A stretch of 64,000 bases of DNA from Xanthomonas sp. Leaf131 (GCF_001423495.1 NZ_LMOG01000018.1:259843-323842), one strand, 5' to 3'. Shown: positions 46,967 through 56,793, counted from the first letter of the stretch. Notes: a model not told the origin generated them from the letters alone. Translations and numbers: made by a program.

Positions 46967-48727
46967 GTGGCGACTTACAATCGCCTGCAACACGATGTCT
47001 TCCCAGAGAGCGATGTGAGCCAGCCCAGCGTGCGAGCCAGCGAAACGCCAGCCCAGCGCCGCCAACGCGGCCAATGGCTGGATGCGCTCGCCGCGCCGGC
47101 TGCGCGTGCGAAGCGGCTGGCCGGCGTGGCGGTGGCGCTGTCGGGCGGGCTGCTGCTGGCGCAAGCAGCGGCGATCGCCTGGTTGCTGCAGGCGGTGCTG
47201 GTGCAGCATCTGCCGCTGCTGCGCTTGCGTGATGTGGGCCTGGGATTGTTGGCTGTGCTGGTCGGACGCGCCTTGCTCAACGCCTGGGCGCAGTCGCTGA
47301 CCGGCGAGGTGGCCGATGTGGTCAAGCGCGAACTGCGTGCCCGCATCGCGCGCCGCCTGGTGCAGCACGGGCCGGTGTGGTTGCGTCGGCAACGCAGCGG
47401 CGAACTGGGCGAGCTGAGCCTGGCGCACACCGATGCGCTGGAGGGCTATTTCGTTGGCTATCAACTGGCACGCACCGAAATGATGCTGGTGCCGCCGCTG
47501 ATCCTGATCGCAGTGTTTTCGGTCGACTGGGTGGTGGGCCTGGTGTTGTTGCTGACCGCGCCGCTGATACCGTTCTTCATGATGCTGGTGGGCTGGGGTG
47601 CCGAAGCGGCGGGGCGCGAGCAACTCGGCGAGCTGGCGCGGATGGGCGGACACTTTGCCGATCGCCTCAAAGGCCTGGGCTTGCTGCGTGTGTACGGGCG
47701 CGGCGAGGCTGAGCTAAGCGGCATTGCCGCCGCAGCCGAGGGCGTGCGCGAGCGCTCGCTCAAGGTGCTGCGGATCGCGTTCCTGTCGTCCACGGTGCTG
47801 GAATTTTTCGCCTCGGTTAGCGTGGCGATCGTGGCGCTGTACTTCGGCCTGAGTTATCTGGGCATGTTGGATCTGCACGGCTTGCCGACGCTGGGCGCGG
47901 GCATGTTCTGCCTGCTGCTGGCACCGGAATTCTTCGCGCCGCTGCGCAGGCTGGCCGCGCATTACCACGACCGTGCCAATGCCCTGGCTGCGGTGGCCGA
48001 AGCCGAGCGCTTGCTGGAAGGATTCGCGCCGCCCGCAATCGCGCAAGCAGCCACGGTGCCGCCGCGCGCATTGGAACCGGCGCAGGCACATGCGCCCCTG
48101 TTGCAGGCGCGTGGATTGGCGCTGCGTCCACCGGGCGCGCCACACGTGGTGGTGGAGCATTTCTCGCTGATCTTGCAGCCCGGGCAGCGCGTGGCGTTGA
48201 TCGGTGCAAGCGGCAGCGGCAAGAGCACGGTGCTGGAAGGCTTGGCCAGCTGGCTTGCGCCCGAGGCGGGCAGCGTGGTGCTGCGTCCGGGTGCGCGCAT
48301 CGGCTATGCCACGCAGCGGCCGTATCTGTTTCACGGCAGCATCGCCGACAACCTGCGCCTGGCCGATCCACAGGCCAGCGATGCGCGGCTGCATGCGGTG
48401 GCCGACGCGGCGCAGGTACTGCGCTTTGCCGCGCAGTTGCCGGCCGGCCTGGACACGGTGATCGGCGAACGCGGCTTCGGGCTCTCCGGTGGCGAGGCGC
48501 GTCGTGTGGCGCTGGCGCGGCTGTTGCTGCGCGAGCCGGACCTGTTGCTGCTGGACGAGCCCACCGCCTTTCTCGACCCGGACACCGAAGCGGAGTTGCT
48601 GCGCACGCTGGGCGTGTTCGCGCGCGGCCGCGCGGTGATCCTGGCCACGCATAGTGCTGCAGTGATGCGCTGGGCCGATACCGTGATCGATCTGCGCGGC
48701 GCCACCGTCGCAGCGGAGCTGCCATGA
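46967..48727 (+). CDS. cydD: Cysteine/glutathione exporter subunit CydD (ABC transporter)
   Basis: A 586-residue half-transporter: membrane domain about residues 40-330, then an ATPase domain with Walker A GASGSGKST, Q-loop ATQRPYL, signature LSGGEARRVALARLL and Walker B LLLLDEP. With CydC it exports thiols to the periplasm, needed for assembly of bd oxidase and c-type cytochromes. GTG 46967 is the outermost start. GTG 47015 (MSQPSVRASETP) has a better ribosome site (GAGAG) and may be the real one. Its stop overlaps the cydC start by 4 bp. Confidence 0.93.
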   Translation: MATYNRLQHDVFPESDVSQPSVRASETPAQRRQRGQWLDALAAPAARAKRLAGVAVALSGGLLLAQAAAIAWLLQAVLVQHLPLLRLRDVGLGLLAVLVGRALLNAWAQSLTGEVADVVKRELRARIARRLVQHGPVWLRRQRSGELGELSLAHTDALEGYFVGYQLARTEMMLVPPLILIAVFSVDWVVGLVLLLTAPLIPFFMMLVGWGAEAAGREQLGELARMGGHFADRLKGLGLLRVYGRGEAELSGIAAAAEGVRERSLKVLRIAFLSSTVLEFFASVSVAIVALYFGLSYLGMLDLHGLPTLGAGMFCLLLAPEFFAPLRRLAAHYHDRANALAAVAEAERLLEGFAPPAIAQAATVPPRALEPAQAHAPLLQARGLALRPPGAPHVVVEHFSLILQPGQRVALIGASGSGKSTVLEGLASWLAPEAGSVVLRPGARIGYATQRPYLFHGSIADNLRLADPQASDARLHAVADAAQVLRFAAQLPAGLDTVIGERGFGLSGGEARRVALARLLLREPDLLLLDEPTAFLDPDTEAELLRTLGVFARGRAVILATHSAAVMRWADTVIDLRGATVAAELP

Positions 48728-50400
48728 ACAGCACGCCCCCCGATCGTCTGCGCGATGTATTCCGCCGGCATGTCTGGCGCCTGCTGCTGTCGGCGCTGTT
48801 GGTCCTGGTCACCATGCTGGCGGGCGTTGGCTTGCTCGGCCTGTCCGGCAGTTTTCTGACCGCCGCTGCATTGGCGGGTGTTGCAGGCATGGGCACGGGT
48901 TTCAATTTCTTCTCGCCCTCGGCCGGCATTCGCGCGCTGACCTTTGCGCGCATCGTTTCGCGCTATGGCGAAAAATTGATTGGCCACGATGCCACCCTGC
49001 GCATCGCCCGCGATCTGCGCGTGTGGTTCTTCCGCCGTGCGTTGCCGCTTGCGCCAGGCCGGTTGTCGGCCACGCGTACCGGCGATCTGCTGGCGCGGCT
49101 GATGTCCGATATCGGCGAAGTCGATGGCCTGAGCGTGCGTGCACTGGCGCCGTTGACCGCGTTGCTGGGGATCTGGCTTGCCGGGGTGGTTGCTGCAGTG
49201 CTGATTTATCCGCCAGCTGCAGTGTTGCTGGCCGTGCTCGGTGTGGTCATCGGTGGCGTGGTGCCGTGGCAAGTGGCACGCGGAGGTGCGCAACGCGAAC
49301 AACTGCGCGCGCACCAACGCACCGCATTGCGGACGCAGGCCTTCGAAGGGCTGGAAGGCGCAGCCGATCTCGCCGCTGTCGATGCGCAAGGTGCCTGGCT
49401 GCATCAGGTCGATGCAGCAGCGGCGGCCGTCGTCGATGGCGACCGCATTCAGCGCCGCCGCTTGATCGGTGGCAATCTGCTGCACGCCGTCTGTGGCGGC
49501 ATCGGCCTGGCCGGCATGGTGTGGCTTGGGTTGAGTGCGGCAGAGCGCGGATTGATTGCGGCGGAAATGGCGGCCGGATTGGTGTTTTTGACCATGGCGC
49601 TGCTGGAAGTGTGGGCCGGCGCCGGACTCGCCTTGCAGGCGCTGCAGAGCGCGCGGGTTGCGGCCAAACGCCTGCAGTCCATCGTCGATCAGGCGCCATC
49701 AGTCGTCGATCCGCCGCACGCCACGGATGCGCCACGCAGCGGCACGCTGCAACTGCATCAGGTCAGCTTTGCGTGGCCGGGCAGTGCACGTCCGGTGCTG
49801 CAGGCGCTCGATCTGACGCTGGCGCCTGGCGAGCGTATCGCCATCAGCGGCGACAGCGGTAGCGGCAAGAGCACCTTGTCCGCACTGCTGTTGCGGCTAT
49901 GGGACCCGCAAGCCGGGCAGGTGACCTACGCCGATATCGACCTGCGCCACTTCGTGCAGACGCAATGGCATCAGCGCATTGCCTGGCTGCCGCAGAACGC
50001 CCCGGTGTTTGCCGGCACGGTGCGCGACAATCTGCTGATTGGCGATGCCAGCGCCAGCAATGCCGCGATGTGGAGCGTGCTGGAGCAAGTGCGGCTGCGC
50101 GAGTGGGCCACCGCGCAGAACGGGCTGGACACCTGGGTCGGCGAAAACGGTGCAACGCTCTCGGCCGGGCAGGCGCGCCGGCTGGCACTCGCACGTGCGT
50201 TGCTGCGCGACGCACCGATCCTGCTGTTGGACGAACCCACCGACGGCCTGGACGTGGACACCGCACACGCGTTGCTGCTGGATCTATCTGCAGCGCTCGG
50301 CGAACGCAGCCTGGTGATGATCACCCACGACAGCCTGCCGGCTGGCGTGGTGCATCGGCGGTATCGCATGCGCGCGGGCGTGTTGGAACTGTTGCGCTGA
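48724..50400 (+). CDS. cydC: Cysteine/glutathione exporter subunit CydC (ABC transporter)
   Basis: A 558-residue half-transporter paired with CydD. The membrane domain has SGSFLTAAALAGVAG and ALTFARIVSRYGEKLIGHDA, typical of CydC. The ATPase has Walker A GDSGSGKST, Q-loop WLPQNAPVF, a slightly altered signature LSAGQARRLALARAL, and Walker B LLLDEPTDGLD. The alanine in place of the second glycine of LSGGQ is a conservative change seen in other exporters. The start is coupled to cydD through ATGA. Confidence 0.94.
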   Translation: MNSTPPDRLRDVFRRHVWRLLLSALLVLVTMLAGVGLLGLSGSFLTAAALAGVAGMGTGFNFFSPSAGIRALTFARIVSRYGEKLIGHDATLRIARDLRVWFFRRALPLAPGRLSATRTGDLLARLMSDIGEVDGLSVRALAPLTALLGIWLAGVVAAVLIYPPAAVLLAVLGVVIGGVVPWQVARGGAQREQLRAHQRTALRTQAFEGLEGAADLAAVDAQGAWLHQVDAAAAAVVDGDRIQRRRLIGGNLLHAVCGGIGLAGMVWLGLSAAERGLIAAEMAAGLVFLTMALLEVWAGAGLALQALQSARVAAKRLQSIVDQAPSVVDPPHATDAPRSGTLQLHQVSFAWPGSARPVLQALDLTLAPGERIAISGDSGSGKSTLSALLLRLWDPQAGQVTYADIDLRHFVQTQWHQRIAWLPQNAPVFAGTVRDNLLIGDASASNAAMWSVLEQVRLREWATAQNGLDTWVGENGATLSAGQARRLALARALLRDAPILLLDEPTDGLDVDTAHALLLDLSAALGERSLVMITHDSLPAGVVHRRYRMRAGVLELLR

Positions 50401-50522
50401 CGCGTTTCTTTCAATGCGCCAGCGCCAGCAGCGAATAGTTGGTGACCCATGCCCATGTCGTGCGGACGGGGTTGCAGGTCTTCGCGTTGATTTCTTGCAC
50501 GCACGCATTGCACGTGTGCGGC

Positions 50523-50945
50523 TCATTCCAGCAACGCGTGTAATGCAGCCATCAGTGCAGGCTGGCGTAATGTCAGAACCAACACGGCGACGTTCACCAT
50601 GACGATGATCCAGAACCACGCCTGGAAGGCCGCCTTGCTGGATTTATGTCGGAACAGTGCCTGCGCCAACAACGCACCCGGCCATCCGCCGAGCAGCGCG
50701 ATGATGTGCAAGCTCGTTTCCGGTGTGCGTTGCTGGCCGCGCTGTGCTGCGCTCTTGTCGCGCCGGTAGACGATCATCGCCACCACACTGGCGGCCGCGT
50801 ACCACAGTGCCAGCAGCGCTGGCAGTCGACCTGCAACCACCATCGCTGCAATGCCGGTCAGAAACAGCACGGCCAGCGTCTTGCGCGGCAGGCCACCACG
50901 CTGCGGCAGGCCACGACGCCGTTGCGTGGTTCTGGAGATCAGCAA
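50523..50945 (-). CDS. DUF1294 small membrane protein
   Basis: A 140-residue protein with about four hydrophobic segments and the DUF1294 core VVAMIVYRRDKSAAQRG, HIIALLGGWPGALLAQALFRHKSSKAAFQ. Some homologues carry an N-terminal cold-shock domain; this one has only a short basic stretch. The first possible start (TTG 50945) overlaps the metX stop, which suggests coupling; a start further in is possible. Function unknown. Confidence 0.8.
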   Translation of the reverse strand: MLISRTTQRRRGLPQRGGLPRKTLAVLFLTGIAAMVVAGRLPALLALWYAAASVVAMIVYRRDKSAAQRGQQRTPETSLHIIALLGGWPGALLAQALFRHKSSKAAFQAWFWIIVMVNVAVLVLTLRQPALMAALHALLE

Positions 50946-52141
50946 GCGTCCAGAAAGTTACGCACGGCCGGACCGAAGCGCGCGAAATCGACCAGGAAGG
51001 CGTCGTGGCCCTGTGGCGAATCCAGCCCGAGAAACTGGGCATCTGCACCACCGGCGCGCAAGCCTTCGGCGATCTGTTCCTGTTGCTGCACGGGAAACAG
51101 GATGTCGGTATTGGCACCGATCGCCAACGCGCGTGCGATGCGGATCTGCGCCAGGCCGGCCAGCACCGTGGCGTCGGTGGAGACACCTGTGTCTGGCTTG
51201 GCAGCGAGGTGTGAGTCGTCGACTTGCTTGCCATCGACACTGGCATCAACGACCGGCTTGTTGTCGACATATTCGGCCAGATCGAACCAATCCATCGAGC
51301 GGCTCAGATACAGATAGCAGTTGGGATCGAAGAAACGCACGAAGCGGCGCGCGTGGCCTTCCAGATAACTTTCGACCTGGAATTCCAGCCCAAACGGGTC
51401 GTCGGCGGCTTGCTCGGAATCCAAGCGTACGCGCCCAAACCTGCCATCCCATTCCAGCGCCGAGCGATAGGTGATCACGCCGAGTTTGCGTGCCATGCGC
51501 ATGCCCGATTCGGGATAACGGGTGTCGTCGTAATGGCCGCCGTTCCAGTGTGGATCCAGACGGATGGCTTCGCGCTGCAGCGAGCGGATGGCGATCGAGA
51601 ACGGCAACGCTTGCGCGCTGCCGGAGATGTTGATGTGGCTGCGCGCAATGCCTTGGTGCCGCAGCAACAATGCTAACGCAGTCATGCCGCCCATCGAGTT
51701 ACCGATCAGGCAGGCAAGTTGTTCGATGCCTAACGCACGCACGACATCGGCTGCGGCATCGGCCACATCTTCGATCGACAACTCCGGAAATGTCAGGCGA
51801 TACAGCTGCCCGGTTGCCGGGTCGATGGACGCAGGCCCGGTGGAGCCCTTGCAGCTGCCCAGCGAATTGACGCACACAACAAACCAGCGCTCGGTATCGA
51901 TCGGCTTGCCTGGCCCGAGCATCGCTTCCCACCAACCTGGCTCGGGGTTGGCTTGATTTGCCGCAGCATGCGCGTTGGGCGACAACCCGGTGACGATCAA
52001 CATCGCATTGCTGCGATCGGCGGCCAGCGTGCCCCAGGTTTCGTAGGCGACCTGCGCCTGGTGCAGCGCGCCGCCACGTTTCATCGGAAACGGCGAGGGC
52101 AGGGCGTGGAACAGCGAGCCGGGCGGGATGAATTCAGTCAT
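50939..52141 (-). CDS. metX: MetX-family serine/homoserine O-acyltransferase
   Basis: A 400-residue alpha/beta hydrolase-fold acyltransferase. The nucleophile Ser149 lies in LIGNSMGGMTAL, with GLSPNAHAA and the oxyanion-side VNSLGSCKGSTGPAS, and the catalytic histidine in SPQGHDAFLVD near residue 379. From memory the sequence matches xanthomonad enzymes shown to succinylate serine for cysteine synthesis rather than homoserine; that subfamily call is inference. A segment of about 30 residues (VVDASVDGKQVDDSH onward, about 297-325) looks inserted before the conserved LAGLAQIR. Confidence 0.88.
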   Translation of the reverse strand: MTEFIPPGSLFHALPSPFPMKRGGALHQAQVAYETWGTLAADRSNAMLIVTGLSPNAHAAANQANPEPGWWEAMLGPGKPIDTERWFVVCVNSLGSCKGSTGPASIDPATGQLYRLTFPELSIEDVADAAADVVRALGIEQLACLIGNSMGGMTALALLLRHQGIARSHINISGSAQALPFSIAIRSLQREAIRLDPHWNGGHYDDTRYPESGMRMARKLGVITYRSALEWDGRFGRVRLDSEQAADDPFGLEFQVESYLEGHARRFVRFFDPNCYLYLSRSMDWFDLAEYVDNKPVVDASVDGKQVDDSHLAAKPDTGVSTDATVLAGLAQIRIARALAIGANTDILFPVQQQEQIAEGLRAGGADAQFLGLDSPQGHDAFLVDFARFGPAVRNFLDAC

Positions 52142-52310
52142 GTCGCAATTCTATCCGCCATGGCATGCGCCCGGTGCAGGATGGGAATGGGGAATGGGTT
52201 TGAGCCCTTGCGCTGTGTGATGCCACCCTGACGCAATAGGGCTTTGCATTGCAGATGAAATGCTTAGGCCGCTTAGGCCACTTCAGAGCGGCTGAGCTGC
52301 GGATTTGCTG
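52142..52310. other. Upstream region of metX, no gene seen
   Basis: It should hold the metX promoter. A short GGGAATGGGGAATGGG patch (52181-52199) resembles the heptamer repeats. No SAM or SAH riboswitch fold was recognised by eye. Confidence 0.4.
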
Positions 52311-52414
52311 CAGGGTCCTTGCCCGCCCACCATCGCGGGACACGCCGCAAGTACGTCCCTGTAGGCTCTTACGCGGCATCCATGCCGCGTAAGGTCCCGC
52401 GACGGTGGGCGGGC
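52311..52414 (+). repeat. Palindromic intergenic element, copy C
   Basis: Nearly identical to copy A, with outer arms GCCCGCCCACC and GGTGGGCGGGC and inner hairpin TTACGCGGCAT/ATGCCGCGTAA. The near identity to copy A over about 100 bp, despite 41 kb of separation, suggests recent spread or gene conversion. Confidence 0.85.
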
Positions 52415-52515
52415 TGCGCTATATCTCATGTGGTTGCAGCCCGTACTAGCAAGCCAATGCAATCCGCGAGATGACCCGCTTTTTACTTGGCTACCGACCA
52501 ACTTCCTGGTGCGGT

Positions 52516-52612
52516 GTCCTTGCCGATTGCGGGACCGTGTGGCGGCATGGATGCCGCCACCGAGCCCCCATGGACGGGTTTACGGCGTGTCCCGCGAGCG
52601 GCGAGGGCATCG
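52516..52612 (-). repeat. Palindromic intergenic element, copy D
   Basis: Diverged member in the opposite orientation to C, about 100 bp away: GCGGGACC, inner hairpin GGCGGCATGGATGCCGCC, then CATGGACGGG and GGCGTGTCCCGCGAGCGG. With C it makes a facing pair. The 10.9-11.1 kb region has the same pairing, but its second member has lost the core. Confidence 0.7.
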
Positions 52613-52819
52613 CGCCCTCGACCAACGCGGCTTGGGACCACCCAGATGACGTTGGTAGCAGCTAACACAACGATGGCGCAGCCGTTACTCGGTGCGGCAT
52701 GTGATGCGTGACACTCCGATTCCTCGGCGCCGTCCACATCGGCATTACGACTGCGCGCTACGTTTTGTGGCCGCTCTTCGTCCATTGGCCCAAGCGTCGC
52801 AACGAAACGTGGCGAGCAA
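52613..52819. other. Spacer between repeat D and the ccm operon end, no gene seen
   Basis: No supported coding region. Short frames here derive from repeat sequence and GC bias. Confidence 0.5.
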
Positions 52820-53830
52820 TCAGCGCCCGATCACCAACTCCACTGGCGCGTCGGCAGGCAGTGTCACCATCACTGGCGCGCTTTCCACATCGTCGGCCTG
52901 GCGCATCGCATTGCCGCTGCGCGAAAGCCTGGCCAATACCTGCACCTTGTCCAGCGACGACAGCGTGCGCGTCGGCATCGGGCTGTCGCCATCGTCCAGG
53001 GTGATGGTCAACGGCAATTCGCTCAGTGCGTGTTTTTCCACTGCCACCGGCATCGGGGTCTCTGCGGCACGTGCGATGACGAACACGCTGGTATCGGCAG
53101 GTAATCCTGCGCGTTTGGCGAATTCGGCATCCAGCGTCACGCGTACCTGGATGCGGTTGCCGCTGGCTGCAGCGGCAGGCGCAGCCGGCGCCTGGATCGG
53201 TTCCAGCTTGGCCTCGCCACGTGCGGCATTGATCTGTTCAAGCAGGCCGGGGCGCGTGTTGGCATCGACCACAGCGAGCAACGGCGTCCAGGTCTCGCTG
53301 GCTTTGGCTGGTTGACCGGCCTGCCGCTGCACCACACCCAGAAACCAGCGTGCGCGTTGATGGTCCGGTTGCACCGCCAACGCATGTTCGAGCAGACGCA
53401 TGGCCTGCGGATCGGGGCGCCCGCTGTCGTCGGCGAGCATGCGCGATTGCGCGGCAGCCACCAGCACGTCTGGCTCATCCGGGCGCAACGCAACCGCGCG
53501 CGCAAACGCATCACGCGCTTCGGCGAATTTCTGCTGGCTGGACAGCGAGCGCCCCAGCAACACCCAGCCTTCGGCCTGATCGGGATTGCTCGCCAATGCC
53601 GCGCGCAGTTGCACGATGGCTTCGTCCAACGAGCGTGGTGTGGCCGGTCGATTGGCCGGCTGTTGAATCGCACTCGGCGTACCGACCAACCAATACAAGG
53701 CCGCGCTCGCGGCCAGCAATAACACCGCGACGCTGGCAGCCAGCCCGCGCGTCTGGCGCCACAGCGGCCGCAGCGCCACGGCGAACGCGAGCAAGGCCAG
53801 CACCACCATTGCAACGACGAAGCCGACCAT
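52820..53830 (-). CDS. ccmI: Cytochrome c biogenesis protein CcmI (TPR apocytochrome chaperone)
   Basis: A 336-residue protein. A membrane helix pair (VGFVVAMVVLALLAFAVALRP and the LAASVAVLLLAASAALYWLV region) is followed by a TPR domain, about residues 70-210 (EGWVLLGRSLSSQQKFAEARDAFARAVALRPDEP). A C-terminal beta domain binds apocytochrome c in family members. ATG 53830 overlaps the ccmH stop (TGATG), so it is chosen over two GTG codons just upstream. It is the last gene of the operon. Confidence 0.92.
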   Translation of the reverse strand: MVGFVVAMVVLALLAFAVALRPLWRQTRGLAASVAVLLLAASAALYWLVGTPSAIQQPANRPATPRSLDEAIVQLRAALASNPDQAEGWVLLGRSLSSQQKFAEARDAFARAVALRPDEPDVLVAAAQSRMLADDSGRPDPQAMRLLEHALAVQPDHQRARWFLGVVQRQAGQPAKASETWTPLLAVVDANTRPGLLEQINAARGEAKLEPIQAPAAPAAAASGNRIQVRVTLDAEFAKRAGLPADTSVFVIARAAETPMPVAVEKHALSELPLTITLDDGDSPMPTRTLSSLDKVQVLARLSRSGNAMRQADDVESAPVMVTLPADAPVELVIGR

Positions 53831-54264
53831 CACCACTCCTGCTCATCGGCGGGCAAGGCGGGTGCAGCAACGCTGCGTCGGCGTACCACGAACACAACGG
53901 CGCCGGCACCCAGCAACAGCACCAGCAGCGGGCCGAACCACAGCAACCACGTTCTAGATTCGACGCGTGGCCGATACAGCACGAACTCGCCGTAACGGGC
54001 GACCAGGAACTGGCGGATCTGCGTATCGCTGCGCCCTTCATGCATCAACGCCAACACTTCGCGGCGCAAGTCCTGGGCAATCTGCGCATTGGAATCGGCC
54101 AGCGACTGGTTCTGGCATTGCACGCAGCGCAGCTCGGCGGTCAACGCGTGGAAGCGTGCTTCTTCTTCGGCCGATGCATAACGCAGCGGCGCCGGGTCGC
54201 CGACCGGCTGGGCCAAGGCCAGCCAGGGCAGCAACAGCAGCGTCAGCAGCCAGGCGCGCATCAT
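53830..54264 (-). CDS. ccmH: Cytochrome c biogenesis protein CcmH
   Basis: A 144-residue periplasm-facing thioredoxin-like reductant of apocytochrome. The redox motif LRCVQCQNQSLADSNA has Cys47 and Cys50. There is an N-terminal signal peptide (LLTLLLLPWLALAQP) and one C-terminal membrane helix (LLWFGPLLVLLLGAGAVVFVV). It is the short CcmH form, with the TPR part encoded separately by ccmI. It overlaps dsbE by 4 bp. Confidence 0.95.
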   Translation of the reverse strand: MMRAWLLTLLLLPWLALAQPVGDPAPLRYASAEEEARFHALTAELRCVQCQNQSLADSNAQIAQDLRREVLALMHEGRSDTQIRQFLVARYGEFVLYRPRVESRTWLLWFGPLLVLLLGAGAVVFVVRRRSVAAPALPADEQEW

Positions 54265-54863
54265 CGGCTGGTATGCAGATCCGGTGCGGCGCTGGGCGAG
54301 CGCTCGATCTTGCTCAGCGCCGGAATCAGCTGGGTGTCGATGATGGATTGGGTGAGCATGCCGCTGTACTTCCAGCGCACCACGCCACGCCCGTCGACCA
54401 GAAAGGTTTCCGGTGCCGCGGCAATACCGAAGTCGATCGCGGTACGGCCATCCTTATCGGCCACAACCAGCAGATACGGATTGCCCAGTTGTTCCAGCCA
54501 GCGCAGCGCGTCGGCTTGCTCGTCCTTCCAGTTGTAGCCGATCACGCGCACGCGCTTGGTCAGCGCAAAGCGGCTCAGCACCGGGTGTTCTTCGCGGCAG
54601 GCCGGGCACCAGCTGCCCCACACGTTGATGATGTACGGCGCGCCGCGCAGTTCGCGTGCGTGCACCACGATGCTGGGGTCGTGCAGCAGCGGCAGCGCGA
54701 ACTCCGGCGCCGGTTTGCCGATCAGCGCAGAGGGCAGGGCATCGCGATCGTCCTGACCGGAGCGCACCACCGCGTAGACCAGCAGCGCTGCAAGTGCGAG
54801 CAGCAGCACGATGGCACCCACGAGTACGGCAGTGGGCAGGCGGGGCGAACGTGACTCAACCAT
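54261..54863 (-). CDS. ccmG: Thiol:disulphide interchange protein DsbE/CcmG
   Basis: A 200-residue membrane-anchored thioredoxin. The anchor is about residues 12-33; the active site WGSWCPACREEHP has Cys86 and Cys89; the cis-proline region is AAAPETFLVDGRG. It keeps the apocytochrome CXXCH cysteines reduced with CcmH. Its start overlaps the end of ccmF by 8 bp. Confidence 0.95.
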   Translation of the reverse strand: MVESRSPRLPTAVLVGAIVLLLALAALLVYAVVRSGQDDRDALPSALIGKPAPEFALPLLHDPSIVVHARELRGAPYIINVWGSWCPACREEHPVLSRFALTKRVRVIGYNWKDEQADALRWLEQLGNPYLLVVADKDGRTAIDFGIAAAPETFLVDGRGVVRWKYSGMLTQSIIDTQLIPALSKIERSPSAAPDLHTSR

Positions 54864-56793
54864 CTTGGATCTCCGGAGAACGACGAAAACGCCGGTCGGC
54901 CGCGGTGACCAGGCCACCGAGCGCCATCAGCAGCGCTCCGAGCCAGATCCAGCGGACAAACGGTTTGAGGTGGACGCGCACCGCCCAGGCTTGATTGCCC
55001 AGCGGTTCGCCAAGGGCGACATACAAATCGCCGAACGGACCGGGGCGGATCGCCGCCTCGGTCAAAGTCTGCCCGCCGCTGGCGTAGCGGCGTTTTTCCG
55101 CATGCAACAGGCCCACCGGCGCATCGTCCTTGAACACCTGCAGATTGGCACGATCTGAGACGTAGTTGGGTCCGCGCAGTTCTTCGACATTCTCGAAGTG
55201 CAGCGCGTAGCGGCCGATCTGCATCTGCTCACCGGGCGCCAAGGCGACCTCACGCTGCAGGCTCAGCGATTCCACCAGCAAGGCGCCGGCCAGGAACACC
55301 GCCACGCCCAGATGCGCCAACACCATACCCAGCATTTCGGCAGTGAATTTCCGCCCCTTGGCCGCGCGCCGTGTCCACAGGAAGCGCAGCGTGCCCAGCA
55401 GCACCCAGGCCGCGCCAGCCACGCCGATCGCTGCTTTCCACTGGCCCTGCGGTGCGGTGAACCACGCCAGCACGCCCGCGGCAATCGCCAGGCCCGCCCA
55501 CGGCGCCAGCATCGCCAACGGGCGCGAGGCCTGCTCGCGCTGCCAGCGGGTCAATGGGCCGAACGGCAACAGCGCCACCAGCGGCGCCATCAACACCACA
55601 AACAGCGTGCCGAAGTAGGGCGGCCCCACCGACAACTTGCCCAGACCCAGTGCGTCGGCCAGCAGCGGATACAGCGTGCCCAGCAGCACCATCGCGCAGG
55701 CGCAGGTGAGTAGCAGGTTGTTCAACAGCAACAAGGTCTCGCGCGAGCTGGCGGCGAATGCGCGGCGCGGGTCATCGACCAACGACAAGCGCGGCGCACG
55801 CATCGCGTACAGCACCAGCGAACCACCGACCACTGCCAGTAGGAACACCAGAATGAACAGCCCACGCGAGGGATCGGCGGCAAACGAATGCACGCTGGTC
55901 AGCACGCCCGAGCGCACCAGGAACGTGCCCAATAGCGATAGCGAAAATGCAGCGATCGCCAGCAACAAGGTCCAGCTGGCGAAGTTGCCGCGCTTTTCGG
56001 TGACTGCCTGCGAATGCAGCAACGCAGTGCCCACCAGCCACGGCATGAAGCTGGCGTTTTCCACCGGGTCCCAGAACCACCAGCCGCCCCAGCCCAGTTC
56101 GTAATACGCCCACCAGCTGCCCAGCGCGATGCCGACGGTGAGCATCGACCAGGCCACGTTGGTCCACGGCCGCGTCCAGCGCAGCCAGCGCGCATCCATG
56201 CGGCCTTCCAGCAGCGCGGCGATGGCGAAGGCGAACGGCACCGCAAAGCCGACATAGCCGCAATACAACATCGGCGGATGGATGATCAGGCCTGGGTCCT
56301 GGAGCAACGGATTCAGATCGGCGCCTTCCAGCGGCACCGGAAACAGGCGCGCGAACGGATTGGAGGTGAACAGCAAAAACGCCAGGAACCCAATACTCAC
56401 CAGCGCCATCACCCCGAGCACGCGCGCGATGACATGTTCGGGCAGCTGCCGCGACCACACCGCCACCGCACCGGTCCACAGCGCCAGCACCAGTGTCCAC
56501 AGCAGCAACGAGCCTTCGTGGGCGCCCCACACCGCCGAATAGCGATACATCACCGGCAGCAGGCTGTTGGAATTTTCGGCGACGTAGCGCACCGAAAAGT
56601 CCTGCACCAGGAAGGCATGCGTCAACAGCGCGAATGCCGCAGCGATCAGGCCCAGCTGCACCAGGGCGGCCGGCCGCGCGACCGCCATCCAGCTACTGCG
56701 TCCGCGCTGCGCACCGGCCAGCGGCAGCGCGGCCTGCACCAACGCGACCAGCAACGCCAGAATCAGCAGGAAGGTGCCGAGCTCAGGCAGCAT
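54856..56793 (-). CDS. ccmF: Heme lyase CcmF
   Basis: A 645-residue multi-helix protein that attaches heme to apocytochrome c. The tryptophan-rich motif GWGGWWFWDPVENASFMPWL is intact. Heme-ligand histidine regions are visible in SAVWGAHEGSLLLWTL and GLIIHPPMLYCGYVG. Length matches the family. A 60-codon reading frame upstream overlaps its start by 11 bp. Confidence 0.97.
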   Translation of the reverse strand: MLPELGTFLLILALLVALVQAALPLAGAQRGRSSWMAVARPAALVQLGLIAAAFALLTHAFLVQDFSVRYVAENSNSLLPVMYRYSAVWGAHEGSLLLWTLVLALWTGAVAVWSRQLPEHVIARVLGVMALVSIGFLAFLLFTSNPFARLFPVPLEGADLNPLLQDPGLIIHPPMLYCGYVGFAVPFAFAIAALLEGRMDARWLRWTRPWTNVAWSMLTVGIALGSWWAYYELGWGGWWFWDPVENASFMPWLVGTALLHSQAVTEKRGNFASWTLLLAIAAFSLSLLGTFLVRSGVLTSVHSFAADPSRGLFILVFLLAVVGGSLVLYAMRAPRLSLVDDPRRAFAASSRETLLLLNNLLLTCACAMVLLGTLYPLLADALGLGKLSVGPPYFGTLFVVLMAPLVALLPFGPLTRWQREQASRPLAMLAPWAGLAIAAGVLAWFTAPQGQWKAAIGVAGAAWVLLGTLRFLWTRRAAKGRKFTAEMLGMVLAHLGVAVFLAGALLVESLSLQREVALAPGEQMQIGRYALHFENVEELRGPNYVSDRANLQVFKDDAPVGLLHAEKRRYASGGQTLTEAAIRPGPFGDLYVALGEPLGNQAWAVRVHLKPFVRWIWLGALLMALGGLVTAADRRFRRSPEIQDG

